The position numbers and the translations under genes were made by a program. The notes beneath the pieces were generated by a model. The model was not told the origin of the DNA and did no database searches. It was given only the letters and a program-made list of their open reading frames with translations. From Paraburkholderia unamae (GTDB lineage Bacteria; Pseudomonadota; Gammaproteobacteria; Burkholderiales; Burkholderiaceae), in the NCBI RefSeq assembly GCF_003268775.1, contig NZ_QLSU01000005.1:348084-412083 (forward strand): DNA of 64,000 nt, read 5' to 3'. Below, piece by piece: positions 58,012 through 64,000 of the stretch; position 1 is the first letter of the stretch, and each line of letters starts with the position of its first letter.

Positions 58012-58599
58012 CTACTTCTCGACGATCTGCACGCGTATGCCGTTTGTAAGGATAGTGATTGTACCGGGTTCGTAATTCACGCCGGCAAATTGAAGTTGTT
58101 CCGGCTTGAAGGTGTAGACGGGATAGTTGTTGAGCAACTGGGTAGCGACGAGCGCCGCGACCGCGTTGACCTGCGGCGCATAGGCGGCCGCGCTGCCGGC
58201 CATGTCGACGCCGTCGACCGAGGGCGAGCGGAGCACGACGGCATGGCTCGCGCCGTCGTAGGCGAGCTCGCTGGAAATCGTGAACGCACCGCTTACGGGC
58301 TGCTGCATCAGCGGGCTTTCGAGGTGCGCGTCCAGGCGCACGGCTACGCGGTTGCGATCGGGCTGCAACGTCACCACGGGGTTGGTGAGCGAAACATCGA
58401 AGATCTGCTGCATGGACCGGTGATACGGAAACTTGCGCTGCACCGCGTCCTGCACTTGCTGCTGCGAAAACGTGTAGTGATCGGGGATGAACGGGAAAAT
58501 CCCCGTCGCACACGCGCCCAGCGACATCGCCGTACCCGCCGCCGCGCAGGCTGCGAGCAGGAAGGCGCGCCGGGAAACGCGCGTTGCGTTCTGGATCAT
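58012..58599 (-). CDS. DUF1439 lipoprotein (YceB-like)
   Basis: The 195-residue protein starts at [22 protein letters not shown] behind AAGGAG; the longer frame upstream is shadow. A twin-Arg-like RR followed by a hydrophobic segment and a lipobox (LAAC or SLGAC) marks a lipoprotein signal. The rest is the SMP-like lipid-binding fold of the DUF1439 family ([55 protein letters not shown]). E. coli YceB belongs to this family, whose role is not settled. It is 100 bases upstream of uppP on the same strand. Confidence 0.88.
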   Translation of the reverse strand: MIQNATRVSRRAFLLAACAAAGTAMSLGACATGIFPFIPDHYTFSQQQVQDAVQRKFPYHRSMQQIFDVSLTNPVVTLQPDRNRVAVRLDAHLESPLMQQPVSGAFTISSELAYDGASHAVVLRSPSVDGVDMAGSAAAYAPQVNAVAALVATQLLNNYPVYTFKPEQLQFAGVNYEPGTITILTNGIRVQIVEK

Positions 58600-58706
58600 G
58601 CGAAATCTCCTTGTTTGGCCGGGTGAAGCCAGGTGAGGCCGAATGTAGCCAAGTCTGAGCGCCGATATTCTGGCGCAAAGCGGCGCGGGCGCGTTGTGCG
58701 GCGTGG

Positions 58707-59018
58707 TTAGCGCGCGCCTTGCGGCTGGGTTTGCGCTTCGAGCCGCGTGAGCCAAGCAATCGCTTCCCCGCGCGAAGTGCCGCACATCTCCGCCTGCGGC
58801 TGCAACCCCGAGCAGCACGCCGGCCGCGACGGCAAGCCAAAGATCATGCAGCGCAGGTCTTCGCCGAGCTGCACGCAGCGCACGCCGGCCGGCTTGCCCT
58901 CAGGCATGCCGGGAATCGGACTCGTGATGGACGGCGCGATGCAGCACGCGCCGCAACCGGGGCGACACGCATGAGCTGTGACATCGGGCTGAGAATCGGG
59001 GGGAGAAACAGTACTCAC
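58707..59018 (-). CDS. YkgJ family cysteine-cluster protein
   Basis: The 103-residue protein carries CRPGCGACC (CxxxCxxCC) at about residues 18-26, then [19 protein letters not shown] and [19 protein letters not shown]. This eight-cysteine arrangement is the YkgJ/UPF0153 zinc- or iron-binding family. The function of this family is not well defined. It is 107 bases upstream of the lipoprotein gene on the same strand and divergent from hemN. Confidence 0.9.
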   Translation of the reverse strand: MSTVSPPDSQPDVTAHACRPGCGACCIAPSITSPIPGMPEGKPAGVRCVQLGEDLRCMIFGLPSRPACCSGLQPQAEMCGTSRGEAIAWLTRLEAQTQPQGAR

Positions 59019-59266
59019 TTCGGCTTCCTGAAACGCGGGCTAAATCTGGCAAAACGTGAATGCCGGAACGCGGCGAGCGCGGCGGCAAACCAGACGACCA
59101 GACGCATTGTGCCATTGCCCACATGCGACCTTTTTACACAATCGCTTCTTCCGACACGCTCTTACACTTTGACCATCTGGTGCTGTAGGACAAGCACACC
59201 GGTGCGCGGGCTCCCGCCGCGCCGGATGCCGCCCGCCCACGCGCCGCCCTTCCACGAGAGCCCTGC

Positions 59267-60652
59267 ATGAGCGACGCCGACCTGCTCTTTCGCCCCGACC
59301 TGCTCGCCAAATACGGCGCCAACGGCCCGCGCTACACGTCCTACCCCACCGCCCTTCAGTTCCGCGACGACTTCGATCCCGGCGACTACCGCCGCGCCGC
59401 CGCCGATCCCGGCGCAAGCGACACCGATCTCTCGCTGTACTTCCACATCCCGTTTTGCGACACCGTCTGTTTCTATTGCGGCTGCAACAAGGTCGTGACG
59501 AAAAACCGCGGCCGCGCGAAGCCCTATCTTCAACAGCTAATCCGCGAGCTGGAACTCCAGGCCGCACTGTTCGACACCCATCGCCCGGTTTCGCAACTGC
59601 ACTGGGGCGGCGGCACGCCCACCTTTCTCTCGCTCGACGAAATGAGCGCGCTCATGGCCGCAACGCGCGAACACTTCGCGCTGCGGCCGGACAGCGAAGG
59701 CGAATACTCGATCGAGATCGACCCGCGCGAAGCCTCGGCGCAAACCGTCGCGCATCTGCGCTCGCTCGGCTTCAACCGACTGAGCCTCGGCGTGCAGGAC
59801 TTCGACCCCGTCGTGCAGCAGGCGATCAACCGTATCCAGCCGCTCGAAATGACCGTCGACGTGATGAACGCCGCACGCGCGAACGGCTTCGAGTCGATCA
59901 GCGTCGATCTGATTTACGGCCTGCCGCACCAGAACGTCAAAAGCTTCCAGCGCACGCTGGAGACGATGCTGCTGCTCGCGCCCGACCGCATCTCGGTTTT
60001 CGGCTACGCGCACATGCCGCATCTGTTCAAGATGCAACGGCAGATGGACGAAAGCACGCTGCCCACGCCGGCCACGCGCCTCGCGCTGCTGCGGCTCGTG
60101 GTCGAGCAGTTGACCGAGGCGGGCTACGTGTATATCGGCATGGACCATTTCGCGCTGCCCACCGACGAACTCGCGCGCGCACAGGCGCAGCGCACGCTGC
60201 ACCGCAATTTTCAGGGCTACAGCACGCGCGCCGACTGCGATTTGATCGGCTTCGGCGCCTCGTCGATCGGCAAGGTCGGCGACGTCTACGCGCAAAACGC
60301 GAAGGATCTGCCCGGCTACGGCGCGGCCATCGGCGCGGGACGGCTTGCCATCTCGCGCGGCGTGCGCCTCACCGCCGACGACCGCCTGCGCCGCGACATC
60401 ATCACTGAACTCATGTGCAATCTGGAATTGCGCTACGACGAGTTCGAAGCGGCTTACGGCGTGCGCTTCCCGGCGGCCTTTGCCGTCGAGCTCGAACGGC
60501 TGCGCGAATTCGAGCGCGACGGCCTCGTTGCGCGCGGCACCAACCGGCTCGAAATTCTGCCCGCCGGGCGGATGTTCGTGCGCAATATCGCGATGGTGTT
60601 CGACCGCTACCTCGGCACGCAGCGGCCCGAGCGGTTCTCGCGGACGATTTGA
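59267..60652 (+). CDS. hemN: oxygen-independent coproporphyrinogen III dehydrogenase
   Basis: HemN is a radical SAM enzyme that decarboxylates coproporphyrinogen III without oxygen, in heme synthesis. It has 461 residues. The cluster is Cys64-x3-Cys68-x2-Cys71 with Cys73 in IPFCDTVCFYCGCNK, the exact HemN spacing (CxxxCxxCxC). Supporting motifs are PRYTSYPTALQF, WGGGTPTFLS, IEIDPREAS and GYAHMPHLFK. HemW proteins lack the fourth cysteine, so HemN is preferred. No clear FNR box was found in the 248 bases upstream. Confidence 0.96.
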   Translation: MSDADLLFRPDLLAKYGANGPRYTSYPTALQFRDDFDPGDYRRAAADPGASDTDLSLYFHIPFCDTVCFYCGCNKVVTKNRGRAKPYLQQLIRELELQAALFDTHRPVSQLHWGGGTPTFLSLDEMSALMAATREHFALRPDSEGEYSIEIDPREASAQTVAHLRSLGFNRLSLGVQDFDPVVQQAINRIQPLEMTVDVMNAARANGFESISVDLIYGLPHQNVKSFQRTLETMLLLAPDRISVFGYAHMPHLFKMQRQMDESTLPTPATRLALLRLVVEQLTEAGYVYIGMDHFALPTDELARAQAQRTLHRNFQGYSTRADCDLIGFGASSIGKVGDVYAQNAKDLPGYGAAIGAGRLAISRGVRLTADDRLRRDIITELMCNLELRYDEFEAAYGVRFPAAFAVELERLREFERDGLVARGTNRLEILPAGRMFVRNIAMVFDRYLGTQRPERFSRTI

Positions 60653-60671
60653 CGGGCCTCGCGTCGCATGG

Positions 60672-60700
60672 TTGCCTGAGCCGCCGATTTGCGTCATAAT
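60672..60700 (+). promoter_or_regulatory. promoter of tRNA-Leu
   Basis: TTGCCT (60672-60677) and CATAAT (60695-60700) are 17 bases apart, about 50 bases before the tRNA. Confidence 0.65.
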
Positions 60701-60750
60701 CTACGGCTACTTCGAGCGCTTGTACGTTGGCGCTTGAGTTTGCGATGTAC

Positions 60751-60835
60751 GCCTCGGTGGTGAAATTGGTAGACGCGCCGGACTCAAAATCCGGTTCCGA
60801 AAGGAGTGCCGGTTCGATTCCGGCCCGAGGCACCA
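60751..60835 (+). tRNA. tRNA-Leu (anticodon CAA), island attachment site
   Basis: Class II tRNA: acceptor GCCTCGG/CCGAGGC, discriminator A, encoded CCA. The anticodon arm CCGGACTCAAAATCCGG gives CAA, the variable arm is long, and the T arm is GCCGGTTCGATTCCGGC. It is 85 bases with CCA. An integrase remnant begins 186 bases downstream, so its 3' end is very likely the attB core of the island. Confidence 0.98.
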
Positions 60836-60868
60836 AAGATTATTCCGGCAAGTTCCGGCGAAGTACAG

Positions 60869-60905
60869 AAACCCGCGACAGCACAAGGCTTCGCGGGTTT
60901 TTTGT
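60869..60905 (+). terminator. tRNA-Leu terminator
   Basis: Stem AAACCCGCGA/TCGCGGGTTT with a 12-base loop, then TTTGTTT, 34 bases after the tRNA. Confidence 0.88.
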
Positions 60906-60939
60906 TTCCTGCGTGTTCCGGGTTGATCCGTGGGCAGCC

Positions 60940-61020
60940 GGTGGTATCGGGTGGTATTTTTGGTGGCATCGGGCCAGTTACGACCGCATTTCGCGCAGCG
61001 ATACCACCGGACATACCACC
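60940..61020 (+). repeat. GGTGGTAT iteron cluster before the integrase
   Basis: Direct copies GGTGGTAT at 60940-60947 and 60950-60957 and GGTGGCAT at 60962-60969 are followed by inverted copies ATACCACC at 61001-61008 and 61013-61020, ending right at the integrase ATG. The spacings of 10-12 bases are near one helical turn. Such arrays are typical of arm-type integrase or excisionase sites. Confidence 0.7.
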
Positions 61021-61986
61021 ATGCCGCTCACCGATACCCAGATCAGGAATGCCCGCTTCAACCCGGACGGCACAGGCAACCGCCTGTCTGACGGCGGGCG
61101 CATGTACCTCCAAATCGCCCAGTCCGGCGCGAAGTACTGGCGCATGAACTACCGGTTCAACGGGAAGGACAAGACGCTGGCGCTCGGCGTCTACCCCGCC
61201 GCGCCACTGGCAGCGGCTCGCAAGTAGCGCGACGAGGCGCAAGAGAAGCTGGCAGCCGGCATCGATCCCGGCGAGGCGAAGAAGGCGGGCAAGCGCGCTG
61301 CCCGCCTGGCGGCGATCAACACGTTCGAAGCCGTCGCCTTGGCGTGGATGGACGAACGCCGCCCCTATGTCGAGCCCGCGCAGTATGACAAGACGCTGGC
61401 GCGCTTCAAGAACGACGCCTTCCCGTGGCTCGGCACTCGCCCGGTTGCCGAAATTGAGGCGCCAGAAATCCTGGACGTGCTCAAGCGCGTGGACAGCCGC
61501 GGCGCGCGCTTCACGGCGCACCGCTTGCGCGGCGAAATCAGCCGCGTGTTCCGCTACGGAATCAAGGAAGGTCTGTGCAAGGCCGATCCGGCGCGCGACC
61601 TGCTCGGCGCGATACCACCATCCTAGACGACGCACTTCGCATCCATCACAGAGCCCGCCAAGGTGGGCGAAATGCTGCGCGCATTCGATGGCTTCAGCGG
61701 CACGTTTCCCGTGCTCTGCGCACTCCAGCTCGCGCCGATGCTGTTTGTCCGGCCCGGCGAGCTGCGCAAGGCGGAATGGGAGCATTTTGACCTCGACAAG
61801 GACGAATGGCGCTATCTCGTGAGCAAGACAGACACGCCGCACCTCGTCCCGCTCTCAACGCAGGCCGTTGCGATCCTGCGAGAGCTGCACGCGCTCACCG
61901 GCTCCGGGCGTTACGTGTTCTCTGGCGCACGCGACCGGAACCGGCCGATGAGCGTCGGAAACCCTCGCAAATCCGCCGACAAATGA
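61021..61986 (+). pseudogene. P4-type tyrosine integrase, broken by two in-frame TAG codons and truncated
   Basis: One continuous frame starts MPLTDTQIRNARFNPDGTGN, the usual P4-integrase arm-binding start. Residues 1-68 end at TAG (61225-61227), then the same frame continues RDEAQEKLAAGIDPGEAKKA to a second TAG (61624-61626), then TTHFASITEPAKVGEMLRAF. It stops at 61986 after RNRPMSVGNPRKSADK. Intact relatives have a Lys/Arg or Val/Lys where the TAGs lie. The catalytic half reaches the first Arg region (FVRPGELRKAEW) but lacks the later HxxR and the Tyr nucleophile, so it cannot recombine. There are no frameshifts. Confidence 0.85.
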
Positions 61987-62037
61987 GAACTGTCGGCTAG
62001 AATCACGCCATCGCTGTCAAACCACGAAGCCAAGCCT

Positions 62038-63033
62038 ATGAAATCAATTGCTTTTTTTACTAATAAGGGTGGCGTTGGCAAAACGACCCTGACTTGCAAC
62101 TTGGCCGCGTACTTGGCAATTCATGAGGGGAAGAAGATCCTGATCGTGGATGCCGATCCGCAAACGAACGCTACCCAATATATGTTTAAGGACAGCGTTT
62201 TAAAGGAAATTTACGATAAGAAATCGGCATTCACGATTTATTCGATGGCTCGCCCTCTCTCGCAGGGCAAAGGGTTTTCCACAGCAAACGAATTCAGAGA
62301 ATCCTCGGCATTCAAAGTGGACGTGTTGTTGGGCGATCCGCGTCTTGCGCTGATTGAAGATACGCTTGCGTCAGACTGGAATTCTGGTGGTGTACGAGGT
62401 ATCCGGACCACCTACATGTTTCGGGAATTTCTCAGCAAATGCGGAGATTATGATTATGTTTTTTTCGATATGGGTCCGTCGCTAGGTTCAATTAATCGAG
62501 CAGTGCTGATCGCATGTGATTATTTTGTTTTGCCATTATCGATGGATATTTTCAGTATACGTGCGACCGAAAATATTTCGACATGGCTGAGAGATTGGAA
62601 GCGGCGATTAGAGTTGCAAATCAAGGCACTCCCCGACGCAGCGGAAACTGAAATTGCCGATCTGAACTTCCGGCTACGTCTTCTCGGTTACGTAAATCAG
62701 CAATATACGGCAAAGCGAGATGCTTCGGGCGAACGCAGGGCAGTCAAAGCTTACGAAAAGATCATGTCGGAAGTACCGCAAGCGATCGAGAAGACATTGA
62801 TGAAAGACCAGACCGAGCCCGCTGGTCTTGACTACCAGCTAGGATCAATCCCGAATCTGCATAGCTTGATCCCCATGTCACAAAACAGCCGTAAACCGGT
62901 GTTTGAACTTAAAAAGGCAGATGGAATCGTAGGCGCGCATTTCATTAAAGTCAAAGAATCATTGGATTTGTTTTCAGGCATTGCTGTGAATTTTGATCAC
63001 AACATTGGGGTCTTGAATGATTTCTTGGCCTGA
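62038..63033 (+). CDS. ParA-like P-loop ATPase of a ParA-SIR2 gene pair
   Basis: The 331-residue protein opens with a deviant Walker A KGGVGKTT (residues 10-17, signature Lys10 present) in IAFFTNKGGVGKTTLTCNLA, then switch I DADPQTNATQY (about 38-48) and Walker B VFFDMGPSLGSINRAVL. This is the ParA/MinD/Soj family, which usually dimerises on ATP and binds DNA or membranes. There is no partner ParB; instead it overlaps a SIR2-domain gene by 17 bases. Codons are AT-rich (many TTT, TTA, ATT, AAA), unlike the core genome. A C-terminal region (about 190-280) is longer than in short ParAs and may contact the SIR2 protein. The role in defence or maintenance is inference. Confidence 0.9.
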   Translation: MKSIAFFTNKGGVGKTTLTCNLAAYLAIHEGKKILIVDADPQTNATQYMFKDSVLKEIYDKKSAFTIYSMARPLSQGKGFSTANEFRESSAFKVDVLLGDPRLALIEDTLASDWNSGGVRGIRTTYMFREFLSKCGDYDYVFFDMGPSLGSINRAVLIACDYFVLPLSMDIFSIRATENISTWLRDWKRRLELQIKALPDAAETEIADLNFRLRLLGYVNQQYTAKRDASGERRAVKAYEKIMSEVPQAIEKTLMKDQTEPAGLDYQLGSIPNLHSLIPMSQNSRKPVFELKKADGIVGAHFIKVKESLDLFSGIAVNFDHNIGVLNDFLA

Positions 63034-63883
63034 AGATCTAGTGTCTGCGATTGCGAGACGGCGTTCGGTTTTGTTTCTAGGAGCAGGCGCTTCCATGACA
63101 TCGGTCAATGCGGCAGGCCAAAGGCCGCCTTCATGGAAGGGGTTCTTGGAGGCAGGGATTATGCGCTGTACGGGAAGCAAGACCGAAATGAAAAAACTCT
63201 TAAAAAACGGGGATTATCTCAGTTGTTGCCAGCTTATAAAATACAAAATGGACCACGATTGGGTGCCTTTTGTAGAGCAACAGTTTTTAAATCCACAATT
63301 TCTTCCCAATAAGCTTCATGAGGCGGTATTCTCACTGGACTCATCGATCGTTCTTACTCCAAATTTTGATAAAATATTTGATAATTATGCGGCAGCGCAA
63401 AGTCACAATTTATTAAAAATAAAGAAATATTACGATGACGATATTCCGCGAGTATTGAGGGGTGGCGGAAATCAACGGTTAATCTTGAAGATACATGGAT
63501 GCATTGACACCCCTGATAGATTGATTTTTACGCGCGAAGATTATGCTGACATTAGAAATAAAAACGCTAATTTTTATAAGGCTATTGATGCGCTTGTGCT
63601 GACTCACACCTTTCTGTTTGTTGGGTGTGGGATGAACGATCCTGATCTGGCGTTGGTTCTGGAGCAATATGCGCGTTCGTTCGGAGCGGCGCCGCCCCAG
63701 TATGTCGCTCTTTCGGGAAAGATATCCAACGAATATAAAAGACTACTTTCAAACAACTATAATCTGAGGGTGCTTGAATATTCGTCCGCACACGACCATA
63801 AAGAATTGCTGGATTCCGTATTGGTTCTAGTGGACCTTGTCGAGGCGGAGAGAGCGAAGCTCGCCGGCTCAACCTTGTGGTGA
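63017..63883 (+). CDS. SIR2-like NADase, partner of the ParA-like ATPase
   Basis: The 288-residue protein has the SIR2 core: NAD-binding FLGAGAS (Gly22-Ser26 region), TPNFDKIFDNY with Asn116 and Asp118, catalytic His160 in LKIHGCIDTP, and FVGCGMNDPDLALVL (about 201-215). These are the residues required by SIR2 effectors that destroy NAD in ThsA, DSR2 and similar defence systems. There are no zinc cysteines of true sirtuin deacetylases, so NAD cleavage is the likelier activity. It starts inside the last codons of the ATPase gene, so the two proteins are probably made together. Composition is strongly AT-rich. Confidence 0.9.
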   Translation: MISWPEDLVSAIARRRSVLFLGAGASMTSVNAAGQRPPSWKGFLEAGIMRCTGSKTEMKKLLKNGDYLSCCQLIKYKMDHDWVPFVEQQFLNPQFLPNKLHEAVFSLDSSIVLTPNFDKIFDNYAAAQSHNLLKIKKYYDDDIPRVLRGGGNQRLILKIHGCIDTPDRLIFTREDYADIRNKNANFYKAIDALVLTHTFLFVGCGMNDPDLALVLEQYARSFGAAPPQYVALSGKISNEYKRLLSNNYNLRVLEYSSAHDHKELLDSVLVLVDLVEAERAKLAGSTLW

Positions 63884-63885
63884 CC

Positions 63886-63914
63886 GACCCGAGGCGAGAA
63901 TAGATAGTCGGGTC
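63886..63914 (+). repeat. hairpin after the SIR2 gene
   Basis: GACCCGA (63886-63892) pairs with TCGGGTC (63908-63914), with a 15-base loop, just after the stop. There is no long T run, so terminator function is uncertain. The left arm sits in a 12-mer that is nearly identical to the tRNA-Leu acceptor end. Confidence 0.5.
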
Positions 63915-64000
63915 TGAAAAATTCGAAGAGCCCCGTGCAGCAAGGGTTTAAAGCGGAAAGTTGTTGATGCATTTGCAGGATCCTGGCAGATTATGGGTAG

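Larger units (their letters stand above)
60836..64000 (+). mobile_element. tRNA-Leu-linked genomic island (left end, runs off window)
   Basis: Directly after tRNA-Leu come iteron-like repeats, a P4-type integrase remnant, then a ParA-SIR2 pair with much lower GC than any earlier gene. The left boundary is the tRNA 3' end. No full second copy of the tRNA end is visible inside the window, so the right boundary probably lies beyond it. The order tRNA, integrase, cargo is the classic integrative island layout. Confidence 0.75.

Noticed and set aside
60727..61227. Integrase start upstream at 60727
   Set aside because: It would overlap the tRNA-Leu gene; MPLTDTQIRNARF at 61021 is the family start.
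63967..64000. Possible start of another gene (ATG CAT TTG CAG)
   Set aside because: Only eleven codons are visible before the window ends and there is no good ribosome site.

Overview
The window looks like the main chromosome of a Burkholderiales bacterium, most likely Paraburkholderia, Burkholderia or Caballeronia. The evidence is the very high GC content with GC-ending codons, the bioAFDB, zwf-pgl-glk/hexR and ribD-ribE-ribBX-ribH-nusB gene sets, and the glucokinase-RpiR fusion protein. This assignment is inferred from gene content; no database was searched. Coordinates 1 to about 60,840 are ordinary core genome. The last 3.2 kb is a mobile island inserted at a tRNA-Leu gene.

Layout. 1-5.3 kb: partial acetyltransferase, map, a glycosyltransferase-like protein, tRNA-Ser(CGA), serS, rarA. 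5.5-11.4 kb: an NCS1 permease and the biotin operon bioA-bioF-bioD-bioB, whose BioB has a histidine-rich tail. 11.8-20.7 kb: exported hydrolase, YchJ-type protein, short-chain dehydrogenase, thiolase, aceK, a MerR/LiuR-like regulator with a visible operator, a metallo-beta-lactamase-fold hydrolase, lolA. 20.8-25.5 kb: ftsK divergent from trxB, then an Smr-domain protein. 25.6-34.7 kb: a sugar ABC transporter operon (binding protein, two permeases, ATPase) divergent from zwf-pgl-glk/hexR. A perfect 17-bp HexR-type palindrome overlaps the zwf -10 element, so sugar uptake and entry into the Entner-Doudoroff pathway are probably controlled by the HexR domain encoded in the same operon. 34.8-48.2 kb: MFS efflux pump, PUA/EVE-like protein, hemL, riboflavin genes, an ABC exporter, a higBA toxin-antitoxin pair, nusB, an aminotransferase, a lytic transglycosylase. 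48.8-60.7 kb: ubiD, gabD, a LysE-type exporter, small secreted and hypothetical proteins, YggT, tRNA-Gly(CCC), trmB, uppP, a DUF1439 lipoprotein, a cysteine-cluster protein, hemN.

The island (about 60.84 kb to the window end) starts at the 3' end of tRNA-Leu(CAA). It has iteron-like GGTGGTAT repeats, an integrase broken by two in-frame TAG codons and a truncated C-terminus, and then two overlapping, strikingly AT-rich genes: a ParA-like ATPase and a SIR2-type NADase. I do not recognise this pair as a named system. Its architecture (ATPase plus NAD-depleting effector, translational overlap, tRNA-linked island, foreign composition) makes it the best candidate in the window for an undescribed anti-phage or plasmid-control module.

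Core genes are separated by many clear bidirectional hairpin terminators. Start codons were chosen from ribosome-binding sites and family lengths, and are often well inside the longest open frame.
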